The notes beneath the pieces were generated by a model, which did not search any database, was not told the DNA's origin, and was given only the letters and a program-made list of their open reading frames with translations. A stretch of DNA of 64,000 nt from Streptomyces sp. NBC_00236 (GTDB lineage: Bacteria > Actinomycetota > Actinomycetes > Streptomycetales > Streptomycetaceae). The DNA lies in contig NZ_CP108100.1 in assembly GCF_036195045.1 (NCBI RefSeq), positions 5,022,001-5,086,000 of the forward strand, given 5' to 3'. Of this stretch, positions 1 to 7,909 are shown one piece after another; within the stretch, counting starts at the first letter, position 1, and each line of letters opens with the position of its first letter. A program made the position numbers and the translations under genes.

Positions 1-147
1 GTGCCGCCAGCCGTCCTGGACGACAGCCGCGCCCTTCTGGGCCGGGAGGGACAACGAGACAAGCGCGATTCCCGCGGAGCCCGCGGTCTCCTCGCCGACC
101 AGCAGCAGCTCGCCCAGCGGGCTGTCGACCGTCGCGTACATGGTCAT
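1..147 (-). CDS. ogt: Methylated-DNA-protein-cysteine methyltransferase, N-terminal part (runs off the window)
   Basis: Forty-nine codons are visible, read leftward from an ATG at 147; the rest lies outside the window. The start MTMYATVDSPLGELLLVG matches the N-terminal domain of Ogt/MGMT proteins, which move an alkyl group from O6-alkylguanine in DNA onto their own cysteine. The active-site PCHR motif would lie further downstream and cannot be checked. A GAGGAG ribosome-binding site lies 7-12 bases upstream, which supports this start over the internal ATG two codons later. Confidence 0.75.
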   Translation of the reverse strand, partial: MTMYATVDSPLGELLLVGEETAGSAGIALVSLSLPAQKGAAVVQDGWRH

Positions 148-297
148 GACTCGTCCCTCTCCTCGTCCGTCGGCCCGCCGGATCGCCGGCAGGCACGGAC
201 CAGTCTGCGTCGCCCGAACTCCCGCGACCGGCGGTATTCGGACATGCAGTCCGGGTGCGGAACGGCGTGTTCCGCCCCGCTCCCGGACCGCCGCGTC

Positions 298-786
298 CTA
301 CCGGTAGTTCGCGAACTGGACGTCGAACTCGAAGTCCTGGCCCTTCAGCAGCGCCTGCACGGCCTGCAGGTCGTCCCGGCTCTTCGAGCTGACCCGCAAC
401 TCGTCGCCCTGGACCTGGGCCTTGACGCCCTTGGGGCCCTCGTCACGAATGATCTTCGCGACCTTCTTGGCGTTCTCCTGGGAGATGCCTTCCTCGATCG
501 TGCAGAACAGCTTGTACTCCTTGCCGGACAGCTGCGGCTCGCCCGCGTCCAGCGACTTCAGCGAGATACCGCGCTTGATCAGCTTGGACTGGAAGATGTC
601 GAGGATCGCCTTGACGCGCTCCTCGCCGTTCGCCTCCATCAGGATCTTCTCGCCGGACCAGGAGATCGACGCCCCGGTGCCCTTGAAGTCGTAGCGCTGG
701 GAGATCTCCTTGGCGGCCTGGTTGAGGGCGTTGTCGACCTCCTGCCGCTCGACCTTCGAGACGATGTCGAAACTGGAGTCGGCCAT
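298..786 (-). CDS. YajQ family cyclic-di-GMP/nucleotide-binding protein
   Basis: The 162-residue protein starting [20 protein letters not shown] is a full-length YajQ (UPF0234/DUF520) protein, and its length and ends match the family. YajQ proteins form two ferredoxin-like folds. Some bind cyclic di-GMP, while others have been linked to nucleotide or tRNA binding, so the role in this organism is open. The ATG at 786 follows an AAGGAG site. A longer reading to 909 would add a 41-residue leader unlike the family and is not used. It appears monocistronic. Confidence 0.93.
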   Translation of the reverse strand: MADSSFDIVSKVERQEVDNALNQAAKEISQRYDFKGTGASISWSGEKILMEANGEERVKAILDIFQSKLIKRGISLKSLDAGEPQLSGKEYKLFCTIEEGISQENAKKVAKIIRDEGPKGVKAQVQGDELRVSSKSRDDLQAVQALLKGQDFEFDVQFANYR

Positions 787-1001
787 GACGTGTGGCTCCT
801 TGTATCGGGGTGCTGGAAAGGAAGTGCTTACAGGGGCGGTCGCGGCGCCCTCGGGCACCACGCCGCCCACAAAGCCTAGCCACCCGCGCCCGTCCCGGCC
901 GCTGATCAATCCAGTGGCGTAGCACCCCCGGGCATCAGGTATCGTTTACGTCGTTGCCACAGAGCGCCGCCGCAAGGCGGGGTCCGACGGCAGCATCCCT
1001 T

Positions 1002-1083
<82 letters not shown>

Positions 1084-1089
1084 CATAGC

Positions 1090-1120
1090 AAGGCCCCCGT
1101 CCTATGGACGGGGGCCTTCT
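1090..1120 (+). terminator. Rho-independent terminator after tRNA-Tyr
   Basis: Perfect 13-bp arms (AAGGCCCCCGTCC at 1090-1102 and its complement at 1106-1118) with a short TATG-type loop lie just 3' of the tRNA. The T-rich tail is short (TTCTCT). Confidence 0.8.
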
Positions 1121-1158
1121 CTGTTGTGCCACGCTGTGTTGCGACGAGGGGCGTGAAC

Positions 1159-1609
1159 ATGGAATCCGTGCTGGTCAGCGCGTGTCTGCGGGGTGTGCCC
1201 TGCCGGTTCGACGGGCGGGGCAGGGCCTCGGTGGAGATGACCGCCGCCCTCGGCGGGCGGGCGCCCGTCCCCTTCTGCCCCGAGGTCGCGGCGGGACTGC
1301 CCACGCCCCGCCGCCCCGCCGAGATCGTCGGCGGCGACGGGTACGACGTGCTGGACGGCCGGGCCCGTGTCGTGGACGACACCGGACACGATGTGACCGA
1401 GGCCTTCGTGGACGGCGCCAGGCGGGCACTGGAGGCCGCGCGCGGGACGGGCTGCACCGAGGCGGTGCTCATTGGCCCGCAGCCCTTCCTGCGGGCGCGG
1501 CACGGTCTATGACGGTACGTTCACCGGCGAGCTGCGCGAGGGCGACGGGGTCACCGCAGCCCTGCTGGAGCGGCACGGCATCGCCGTCCGCCCCGCGACC
1601 GGCGACTGA
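1159..1609 (+). pseudogene. DUF523 family protein, broken by a single-base frameshift
   Basis: The frame opened at 1159 (MESVLVSACLRGVPCRFDGR) matches DUF523/YbbK-type small cysteine proteins, whose function is unsettled. It ends early at 1512. Dropping one G from ATTGGCCCGC at about 1474 restores the family signature ARSPSCGRGTVYDGTFTG and gives exactly 150 codons to a stop at 1607-1609. The break is therefore one extra G, either a real inactivating mutation or an assembly error. A GACGAGGGG site precedes the ATG, and a GTG at 1153 is an alternative start. Confidence 0.75.
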
Positions 1610-1640
1610 CCGGCCGCGACCTCCGCGCGGCCCCGGCGCG

Positions 1641-2297
1641 TCAGTTCCCCGCGATGTCCTTCACGGCGACCGACACCGGGACATTGCCCGAGATCAGTTC
1701 CAGCGTCAGGCCCGCCGTCGCCGGGGTGTCCAGCAGCTCCGCGAGCGCCGCCGCCACGTCGTCGCGCGGCACCGGGCCGCGCCCGGTCGACGCGGCGAGC
1801 AGGACCTGGCCGGTGCCCGCGTCGTTGGTCAGCATCCCGGGGCGCAGGATCGTCCAGTCGAGGGCCTTCTGCGCGCGCACGTACGCGTCCGCCGCCCCCT
1901 TGGCCCGCAGGTAGACATCGAACACCTCGTCGCCCGGATGGTCCGGGTCGGCGCCCATGGACGACACCACGACGTAACGCCGCACCCCGGCCCGCTGCGC
2001 CGCGTCCGCGAAGAGCACCGCGGCTCCCCGGTCCACCGTGTCCTTGCGGTCCGTGCCGCTGTTCGGGCCCGCTCCGGCCGCGAAGACCGCCGCGTCGGCG
2101 CCGCGCAGCACCTCGGCGGCCTCCTCCACGGTGGCCGACTCGAGGTCCAGGACCACGGGTTCGGCTCCTGCGGCCCGGAGGTCCTCGCTCTGCTGCGGGT
2201 TGCGGATGATGCCCGCCGCCTCGTCCCCGCGCGCAGCGAGCAGCCGCTCCAGCCGCAGCGCGATCTGACCATGTCCACCTGCGATGACAATGCGCAT
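1641..2297 (-). CDS. NAD(P)H-binding atypical SDR oxidoreductase
   Basis: This 218-residue protein opens with MRIVIAGGHGQIA, the glycine-rich dinucleotide-binding loop of atypical short-chain dehydrogenases (NmrA/SDR_a5-like). It continues through VVVSSMGAD and TILRPGML, the segments where these proteins keep the VSS and RPG turns. Substrate is unknown. Members often act as NAD(P)H-dependent reductases or redox sensors. The ATG at 2297 places the nucleotide loop at residues 7-13, as expected. The reading frame stays open further upstream, but that part resembles nothing and is antisense to the neighbouring amidohydrolase frame. Confidence 0.88.
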   Translation of the reverse strand: MRIVIAGGHGQIALRLERLLAARGDEAAGIIRNPQQSEDLRAAGAEPVVLDLESATVEEAAEVLRGADAAVFAAGAGPNSGTDRKDTVDRGAAVLFADAAQRAGVRRYVVVSSMGADPDHPGDEVFDVYLRAKGAADAYVRAQKALDWTILRPGMLTNDAGTGQVLLAASTGRGPVPRDDVAAALAELLDTPATAGLTLELISGNVPVSVAVKDIAGN

Positions 2298-2331
2298 GAA
2301 GTCGACGGTACGCCGCGGAGCGCCGCCGCGC

Positions 2332-3609
2332 TCAAGGCCCGCCGCCCGTCCCGGAATCCGGCCTTCCCTGGCGTGGCAGTCCGAACGAGCCGTCCGTCCC
2401 GGAGTCGCAGTACTCGCGCACCGCGCTGGTCCGGGCGACCACCCGGCCGCGGTGCACCACGATGCGGCTGTACGCCAGCGAGAGCACCCCGGCCAGCTGC
2501 TCCCCGCGCACGGCGAGCAACTCCGCGGGGAAGCCCGCCTCGACCCGGACCTCGGGCAGCCCCATGGCACGCCGGGCCTCCGTGGAGACGGCCTCGTAGG
2601 CGTGCTCGGGCCGCAGTCCGCTCTGGGACGCCAGCAGGAAGGCGGCCTCCAGCGGGTCGCCGCGCCCCACCGGGTTGGCGAGGTCGCGCAACGCCCCGCT
2701 GCCCGCCGCGACCCGCACACCGGCCGCCCGCAGCAGCCGTACGGGAGCGGTGCCCCGCCGCTCGGCCCCGCAGCAGGCGCCCTGGGGAAGGCAGACGACC
2801 GTCACACCGGCCGCGGCGAGCTGGTCGGCGGCGCGGGCGGCGGCCTCCTCGGGAAGCCGGGAGAGGCCGGCGCACGGGCCGATGGAGACCCCTTGCCGCA
2901 TTCCGCCCGCCATCGCCGCGAACCGGGCCAGCCGGGCCGGATCGTCACTGTCCGTGTGCAGGTCGACGGGGCAGCCGTGCTCGGCCGCGACCTCCAGGAC
3001 GGCCTCCGTGTACCCGGCCGGGTCGGGATCCAGATCGGGGCAGCCGCCGACCGCGCCGGCCCCCATCTTCAGCGCGTCGCGCAGCATCGCCAGGTTGCCT
3101 GCGCCCGCGACGCCGGTGAGCAGCCGGGGGACGGCGACCGCGGTCAGATCGGCGAGCCCGCGCAGCGAGCGACGGGCCTGCAGGACGGCTTCGAGGGCGC
3201 CCAGGCCCTGTACGTCGCCGATCCGCACGTGCGAGCGCAGGGCGGTCGCGCCGTGGCCGAGTTGCAGCAACGCGGCCTCGGTGGCGCGCCGCTGGACGTC
3301 GTCGGGGTGCTGCGAGGCGGGCCCGGGGGTACCGGGTCCGGCGCCGTCGGCGGTGAGCGCGGTGTCGCTGTGGGCGTGCGGTTCGGCGGGGGCGGGGAGC
3401 AGCAGGTGGCCGCGCAGGTCCAGGCGGGCGCCGGGCGCGACGAGGCTCCCGGCGGTGCCGACGGCCTCGATGCGGCCGCTGCCGAGCCGTACGTCCACGA
3501 GACGGCCGTCGGTGAGACGGGCGCCGCAGAGGGTCAGCGCGGAGCTCGCCGGGATGCCGGTGGCGTCGGCCGTGTGGTCGTCCGGCTGCCGCGGCTGACT
3601 GTCGGGCAT
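2332..3609 (-). CDS. Amidohydrolase family protein (cytosine-deaminase-like)
   Basis: The 425-residue protein has the layout of metal-dependent amidohydrolases: a short beta-sandwich segment (LCGARLTDGRLVDV), a metal-site EPHAHSD, a barrel histidine in VDLHTDSDD and an aspartate in GSGALRDLANP. A C-terminal dihydroorotase-like strand (VHRGRVVART) closes the beta sandwich. Cytosine deaminase is the closest relative in architecture, but the substrate cannot be named from sequence. The ATG at 3609 is spaced correctly from AGGAG, and the GTG directly before it is the alternative. It lies 34 bp upstream of the oxidoreductase gene on the same strand, so co-transcription is possible. Confidence 0.82.
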   Translation of the reverse strand: MPDSQPRQPDDHTADATGIPASSALTLCGARLTDGRLVDVRLGSGRIEAVGTAGSLVAPGARLDLRGHLLLPAPAEPHAHSDTALTADGAGPGTPGPASQHPDDVQRRATEAALLQLGHGATALRSHVRIGDVQGLGALEAVLQARRSLRGLADLTAVAVPRLLTGVAGAGNLAMLRDALKMGAGAVGGCPDLDPDPAGYTEAVLEVAAEHGCPVDLHTDSDDPARLARFAAMAGGMRQGVSIGPCAGLSRLPEEAAARAADQLAAAGVTVVCLPQGACCGAERRGTAPVRLLRAAGVRVAAGSGALRDLANPVGRGDPLEAAFLLASQSGLRPEHAYEAVSTEARRAMGLPEVRVEAGFPAELLAVRGEQLAGVLSLAYSRIVVHRGRVVARTSAVREYCDSGTDGSFGLPRQGRPDSGTGGGP

Positions 3610-3846
3610 CACGGCTCCTGGGAGGGGGTCAGGATCACTCAGAGTGAGACGAGCCTAGGGGTGTGCCCGGCCCGGTTCGAGGAGGAGCGAAATAGTCGTA
3701 CCGGCGCGGTCCCGTGGGGCGTGAGAGGCCGGGGCTCACGTGAGGGACAGGGGTGGAGGAGTTGCTGATCAAGGGCCTGGAGCGGGGCCTGCCGAGGCCG
3801 TGGAGCGGCGCTGATCAAGGGCTCGGGACGGGGCTTCGAAACGGAT

Positions 3847-3876
3847 TTGGGCGATCGGCGGCCGACCGTGTAATGT
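3847..3876 (+). promoter_or_regulatory. Probable tRNA promoter
   Basis: TTGGGC (3847-3852) and TAATGT (3871-3876), with an 18-bp spacer, end 11 bp before the 5' end of tRNA-Thr. This fits a housekeeping sigma factor (HrdB-type) promoter. Confidence 0.55.
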
Positions 3877-3887
3877 CTTCATCGCTC

Positions 3888-3960
3888 GCCCCAATAGCTC
3901 AGTCGGTAGAGCGTCTCCATGGTAAGGAGAAGGTCTGCGGTTCGATTCCGCATTGGGGCT
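3888..3960 (+). tRNA. tRNA-Thr (GGT)
   Basis: The 73-nt cloverleaf has acceptor GCCCCAA paired with TTGGGGC, anticodon loop ATGGTAA (anticodon GGT), a TTCGATT T loop and discriminator T. It leads a small stable-RNA and rpmG transcription unit. Confidence 0.95.
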
Positions 3961-3975
3961 CTGGTGATCGGGAAA

Positions 3976-3991
3976 CCCCGCTTCGGCGGGG
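3976..3991 (+). other. Short CCCCGC-TTCG-GCGGGG hairpin between tRNAs
   Basis: Six-base-pair GC arms with a UUCG-like loop lie between tRNA-Thr and tRNA-Met. There is no T tract, so it is more likely a processing or stability structure than a terminator. Confidence 0.5.
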
Positions 3992-4006
3992 GGACTCAGT
4001 CATCAA

Positions 4007-4079
4007 AGCGGTGTAGCTCAGTCGGTAGAGCAAGCGGCTCATAATCGCTGTGTCACCGGTTCAAGTCCGGTCACCGCTA
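4007..4079 (+). tRNA. tRNA-Met (CAT), elongator
   Basis: Acceptor AGCGGTG pairs with CACCGCT over 7 bp. The anticodon loop CTCATAA gives anticodon CAT and the T loop is TTCAAGT. The fully paired first base pair (A-T) argues for the elongator rather than the initiator tRNA. Confidence 0.92.
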
Positions 4080-4169
4080 CTAACAGTAGCCGATTGTGGG
4101 GTCGGTCCTCCGATCGGCTACTCTTTTTTTTGCGTTCATCCGTCCATCGTCCGTCCAAGGAGCACTCAC

Positions 4170-4334
4170 GTGGCTGCCACCGACGTCCGCCCGAAGATCA
4201 CGCTGGCCTGCGTGGAGTGCAAGGAGCGGAACTACATCACCAAGAAGAACCGGCGTAACAACCCGGACCGTCTTGAGATGAAGAAGCATTGCCCGCGCTG
4301 CAACTCGCACACTGCGCACCGCGAAACGCGCTGA
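4170..4334 (+). CDS. rpmG: 50S ribosomal protein L33
   Basis: This 54-residue L33 keeps both zinc-binding CxxC pairs (CVEC and CPRC), so it is the zinc (C+) form. Streptomyces usually also carry a zinc-free paralogue elsewhere. The GTG start at 4170 follows AAGGAG. It lies directly behind two tRNA genes and ahead of the hadAB-like pair, the same order as rpmG2-hadA-hadB in mycobacteria. Confidence 0.96.
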
Positions 4335-4345
4335 ATCAGGCTCGT

Positions 4346-4385
4346 ACACGAGGCCGTCCCCATTGGGGGCGGCCTCGTGTCGTTT
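4346..4385 (+). terminator. Hairpin terminator after rpmG
   Basis: ACACGAGGCCG (4346-4356) pairs with CGGCCTCGTGT (4370-4380), with an inner CCCC/GGGG helix. A TCGTTTGT tail follows. It separates the stable-RNA/rpmG unit from the dehydratase genes, possibly incompletely. Confidence 0.75.
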
Positions 4386-4461
4386 GTACTGGGCTGTACC
4401 TGTAGCTGTGGCTGTAGCTGTGCTGCGGCCCCTTCATCTTTCATCAGGAGGTTGCGAGCTC

Positions 4462-4914
4462 ATGGCGCTCGACCAGTCCTTCGTGGGGCGGACCTATCCG
4501 CCCACCCCGGCGTACGAGGTCGGCCGGGAGAAGATCCGAGAGTTCGCCGAGGCGGTGGGCGACGCCAATCCGGCGTACGTCGACCCCGAAGCGGCCAGGG
4601 CGCTCGGTCACAGCGATGTCATCGCGCCGCCGACGTTCGTGTTCTCGATCACCTTCAAGGCCGCCGGTCAGGTCGTTCAGGACCCGCTGCTGGGCCTGGA
4701 CTACAGCCGCGTCGTGCACGGTGACCAGAAGTTCGTCTATGTGCGTCCGGTGCGGGCGGGGGACCGGCTGACGGTCACCTCGACGATCGAGGCGATCAAG
4801 TCCCTGGCGGGCAACGACATCGTGGACATCCGTGGCGAGGTCCACGACGAGTCCGGTGAGCATGTCGTGACGGCGTGGACGAAGCTGGTGGCGCGCGCCG
4901 CCGAGGAGGCGTGA
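4462..4914 (+). CDS. MaoC/hot-dog dehydratase-like protein, HadA type
   Basis: This 150-residue single hot-dog protein is of the FAS1-like dehydratase/MaoC group. Where active hydratases have a D-x-N-P-x-H motif, this one has GDANPAYVD and no histidine. That matches HadA-type subunits, which stabilise the dimer and shape the substrate channel, while catalysis sits in the partner. It has a CAGGAGG ribosome-binding site, and its stop overlaps the next start (TGATG), so the two are translationally coupled. In mycobacteria HadA/HadB form the (3R)-hydroxyacyl-ACP dehydratase of FAS-II. The Streptomyces substrate is not established here. Confidence 0.85.
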   Translation: MALDQSFVGRTYPPTPAYEVGREKIREFAEAVGDANPAYVDPEAARALGHSDVIAPPTFVFSITFKAAGQVVQDPLLGLDYSRVVHGDQKFVYVRPVRAGDRLTVTSTIEAIKSLAGNDIVDIRGEVHDESGEHVVTAWTKLVARAAEEA

Positions 4915-5342
4915 TGACGGCGAAGGTGAGTTACGACTCGGTCGAGGTCGGTACGGAGCTGCCGCCGCAGTCCTTCCCGGTCACCCGCGCGACGCTCGTG
5001 CAGTACGCGGGCGCCTCGGGCGACTTCAACCCGATCCACTGGAACGAGAAGTTCGCGCGCGAGGTCGGGCTGGAGGACGTGATCGCCCACGGCATGTTCA
5101 CCATGGCCGAGGCGATCCGCGTGGTCACGGACTGGGCCGGTGACCCGGGTGCGGTCGTCGAGTACGGGGTGCGGTTCACCCGGCAGGTCGTCGTCCCCAA
5201 TGACGACAAGGGCGCGCTGATCGAGGTCAGCGCCAAGGTGGGCGCGCTGCTGGACGACAAGCGGGTGCGGGTCGACCTGACGGCGACGAGCGGTGACAAG
5301 AAGGTGCTGGGCATGTCCCGCGCCGTGGTGCAGCTCGGCTGA
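4914..5342 (+). CDS. MaoC family dehydratase, catalytic HadB type
   Basis: The 142-residue hot-dog protein carries the full hydratase-2 signature, with D37 and H42 in GDFNPIHW and then the IAHGMFTMA helix. It should therefore hold the active site for the heterodimer with the preceding gene. The ATG overlaps the upstream stop by one base (TGATG), giving coupled, equimolar synthesis. A third subunit (HadC) is not present next door, because murB follows. Confidence 0.9.
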   Translation: MTAKVSYDSVEVGTELPPQSFPVTRATLVQYAGASGDFNPIHWNEKFAREVGLEDVIAHGMFTMAEAIRVVTDWAGDPGAVVEYGVRFTRQVVVPNDDKGALIEVSAKVGALLDDKRVRVDLTATSGDKKVLGMSRAVVQLG

Positions 5343-5360
5343 CACCGTCGCGAGGTACTG

Positions 5361-5399
5361 ACGTAAGGGGCGCGGTCCATGGGGCCGTGCCCCTTACGC
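5361..5399 (+). terminator. Hairpin after the hadAB-like pair
   Basis: GTAAGGGGC (5363-5371) pairs with GCCCCTTAC (5389-5397), with a CGG/CCG extension inside. The T tract is poor, so it is a terminator or a 3' stability hairpin. Confidence 0.5.
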
Positions 5400-5496
5400 A
5401 TGGGGTCGTCACCCTGGGGCCCGCCCGTCACGCAGGGGGCGCGGCCCAGGGGCCGAGGTGCCCGGTCCCCGGAGCACGGACCGTACTCTTGTCCCC

Positions 5497-6552
5497 GTGC
5501 AGGAACTCCACGACGCGCCCCTCGCCCCCCTGACCACCTTCCGGCTCGGCGGCCCCGCCACCCGCCTCCTCACCGCGACGACCGACGCCGAAGTGGTCGA
5601 GGCCGTTCGCGAGGCAGACGACAGTGGCACCCCGCTCCTGGTCATCGGCGGCGGCAGCAACCTGGTCATCGGTGACAAGGGCTTCGAAGGCACCGCCCTG
5701 CGCATCGCGACCAAGGGCTTCGTGCTGGACGGTCCCACGCTCGAGCTGGCCGCCGGGGAGGTCTGGACGGACGCCGTCGCCCGCAGTGTGGAGGCCGGAC
5801 TGGCGGGGCTCGAATGCCTGGCCGGCATCCCCGGTTCGGCGGGGGCCACCCCGATCCAGAACGTCGGGGCGTACGGGCAGGAGGTGTCGTCCACCATCAC
5901 GGAAGTCGTCGCCTACGACCGGCGCACCCGGGAGACGGTGACGATCCCGAACTCCGAGTGCGCCTTCGCGTACCGGCACAGTCGCTTCAAGGCCGAACCT
6001 GACCGGTTCGTGGTGCTGCGTGTCCGCTTCGGGCTGGAAGAGGCGGGCGGCCTCTCCGCGCCCCTCAAGTACCCCGAGACGGCACGTGCCATGGGTGTGC
6101 AGGAGGGGGAGCGCGTTCCCGCCGCGGCCGCCCGTGAAACCGTGCTCCGGCTCCGCGCCGGCAAGGGCATGGTGCTCGACCCCGAGGACCACGACACCTG
6201 GTCGGCCGGGTCCTTCTTCACCAACCCGATCCTGGATCCGGCGCAGTTCGAGGCCTTCCTCGCCCGGGTGGCGCAGCACCTCGGACCGGACGTCACGCCC
6301 CCCGCCTTCCCCGCGGGCGAGGGACGCACCAAGACCTCGGCGGCCTGGCTCATCGACCGGGCCGGCTTCACCAAGGGATACGGCTCCGGGCCCGCCCGCA
6401 TCTCCACCAAGCACACCCTGGCCCTCACGAACCGCGGCGCGGCGAGCACCGAGGATCTGCTGGCCCTGGCGCGCGAGGTCGTCGCCGGTGTCCACGACGT
6501 CTTCGGCGTCACGCTCGTCAACGAACCGGTGACCGTCGGCGTGAGCCTGTAG
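5497..6552 (+). CDS. murB: UDP-N-acetylenolpyruvoylglucosamine reductase
   Basis: MurB reduces UDP-GlcNAc-enolpyruvate to UDP-MurNAc with FAD and NADPH, the second committed step of peptidoglycan precursor synthesis in the cytosol. The 351-residue protein shows the FAD-binding GGGSNLVIGDKGFEG, YGQEVSSTI and YRHSRFK. It also has the catalytic Ser239 in GSFFTNP and the C-terminal Glu343 in NEPVTVG. The GTG at 5497 is chosen because the family starts just before the TTFRLGG segment. In-frame sequence upstream to 5458 is proline and arginine rich and unlike the family. Confidence 0.95.
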   Translation: MQELHDAPLAPLTTFRLGGPATRLLTATTDAEVVEAVREADDSGTPLLVIGGGSNLVIGDKGFEGTALRIATKGFVLDGPTLELAAGEVWTDAVARSVEAGLAGLECLAGIPGSAGATPIQNVGAYGQEVSSTITEVVAYDRRTRETVTIPNSECAFAYRHSRFKAEPDRFVVLRVRFGLEEAGGLSAPLKYPETARAMGVQEGERVPAAAARETVLRLRAGKGMVLDPEDHDTWSAGSFFTNPILDPAQFEAFLARVAQHLGPDVTPPAFPAGEGRTKTSAAWLIDRAGFTKGYGSGPARISTKHTLALTNRGAASTEDLLALAREVVAGVHDVFGVTLVNEPVTVGVSL

Positions 6553-6562
6553 GCGCGGGGCC

Positions 6563-7198
6563 TCAGTACGCCACGCCCACCCCCTGCTTCACCGACGCCG
6601 GGTCGTCGGTCAGCGCCAGCATCGCGTGCGCCACGTCCGCCCGGGAGATGGACCGGCCGCTGCGCGGGTTGCTGCCGATGACCGTCCGGTAGTGGCCCGT
6701 CAGCGGTCCATTGGTGAGCTTCGGGGGACGGACCGACGTCCAGTCCGTCGCGGAGGCCGCCAGCGCGGCCTCCATGGCGGTGAGGTCCGCGTAGACCTCC
6801 TTCAGGATCGCGCCGATCGCCGCGAGCATCATGCGGTCGAGCAGCGGGTCGTCCGCGGGCTTCGGGGCGACCGGGGCCGCGCTCACCACGAGCAGCCGCC
6901 GGGTCCCCTCCGCCTCCATGGCCGTCAGCACGCTGCGGGTCAGCCGCTCCGCGATCCCGTCGGCCTTCCGGCCCCGGGCGCCGAGACCGGAGAGCACCGC
7001 GTCGCGGCCCGCGACCGCTTCGCGCAGCGCCTCCGGGTCGTCGATACGGGCCGCGGTGTGGACCGTGAGGCCGGAGAGCGGCACCGGCAGCCGCGCGGGA
7101 TCGCGGACCACCGCCGTCACCTCGTGCCCCGCCGCCACCGCCTGGCGGACGATCTCCTGCCCGATACCGCCTGTCGCGCCGAACACCGTGAGCTTCAT
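6563..7198 (-). CDS. NAD(P)-binding oxidoreductase (NmrA/SDR-like)
   Basis: The 211-residue protein starts MKLTVFGATGGIGQEIV, a Rossmann GxxGxxG loop, and has VVSAAPV and SVRPPKLTNG where atypical SDRs have the catalytic-loop and RPG turns. The ATG at 7198 lies behind an ideal AGGAGG. It is transcribed away from a TetR regulator gene, with operator-like inverted repeats in the 87-bp gap. The likely arrangement is that the TetR protein represses this gene and itself. The ligand and substrate are unknown. Confidence 0.86.
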   Translation of the reverse strand: MKLTVFGATGGIGQEIVRQAVAAGHEVTAVVRDPARLPVPLSGLTVHTAARIDDPEALREAVAGRDAVLSGLGARGRKADGIAERLTRSVLTAMEAEGTRRLLVVSAAPVAPKPADDPLLDRMMLAAIGAILKEVYADLTAMEAALAASATDWTSVRPPKLTNGPLTGHYRTVIGSNPRSGRSISRADVAHAMLALTDDPASVKQGVGVAY

Positions 7199-7227
7199 GG
7201 CACACCCTCCTAGGGTGGGTAAGTGTT

Positions 7228-7257
7228 CACTCACCTCTAGAGTGAGTGGGTACTCAC
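7228..7257. promoter_or_regulatory. Overlapping inverted repeats, probable TetR operator
   Basis: CACTCAC (7228-7234) is the inverse of GTGAGTG (7242-7248). That second arm also pairs with ACTCAC (7252-7257), giving two overlapping palindromes between the divergent genes. The size and placement fit operators bound by a TetR dimer pair. Confidence 0.7.
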
Positions 7258-7285
7258 CCACTCGTCAAGCTTCGTTGGAGAGCAC

Positions 7286-7891
7286 ATGGAGCAGAAGCCG
7301 GCCCGCGCCCGCATCATCGACGCCGCCCACCGGCTGATGCTCACCATCGGCCTGGCCCGGGCCACCACCAAGGAGATCGCCCGTGCCGCCGACTGCTCCG
7401 AGGCGGCGCTCTACAAGCACTTCCGCAGCAAGGAAGAGCTGTTCGTGGTGGTGCTGAAGGAGCGTCTGCCCAAGGTCGACGGGGTCCTGAAGCGGCTCAT
7501 CGCCGACCCGGGGGAGGGGGAGCGGACGGTGGAGCGGAATCTCACGGAGATCGCGCGCGAGGCCGCCCTCTTCTACGAACAGAGCTTCCCGATCGCCGCG
7601 TCCCTGTACGCCGAGCCGAGGCTCAAGGAGCGCCACAACGCGGCCATGCGCGAGCTCGGAACCGGCCCCCACATCCCCATCCGCGGACTCGACGCGTATC
7701 TGCGCGCCGAACAGGCGGCGGGCCGGGTGCGGGCCGACGCCGACACGTACGCGGCCGCCTCCCTGCTCATGGGGGCCTGCGCCCAGCGGGCCTTCGCCTA
7801 CGACGCGACGGAGACCGGGGAGCCGCCGCAGCCGCTCGACGTCTTCGCCGCCTCGGTCGCCCGGATGCTGCTGAGCGGGCTCACGGGATAG
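7286..7891 (+). CDS. TetR/AcrR family transcriptional regulator
   Basis: The 201-residue protein has an N-terminal TetR DNA-binding domain: ARIIDAAHRLM as the first helix, then the helix-turn-helix with ATTKEIARAADCSEAALYKHF at about residues 29-49. An all-helical ligand-binding domain of normal length follows. The start sits behind GGAGAG. It is divergent from an oxidoreductase gene, with palindromes between them, so autoregulation and repression of the neighbour are the simplest reading. Confidence 0.92.
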   Translation: MEQKPARARIIDAAHRLMLTIGLARATTKEIARAADCSEAALYKHFRSKEELFVVVLKERLPKVDGVLKRLIADPGEGERTVERNLTEIAREAALFYEQSFPIAASLYAEPRLKERHNAAMRELGTGPHIPIRGLDAYLRAEQAAGRVRADADTYAAASLLMGACAQRAFAYDATETGEPPQPLDVFAASVARMLLSGLTG

Positions 7892-7909
7892 CTCCAGATA
7901 CCGGGAGCG

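Noticed and set aside
3753..4016. A short open frame reading through tRNA-Thr
   Set aside because: It crosses a tRNA gene and matches nothing. A 13-base direct repeat GCTGATCAAGGGC at 3764 and 3810 lies in it but has no clear role.
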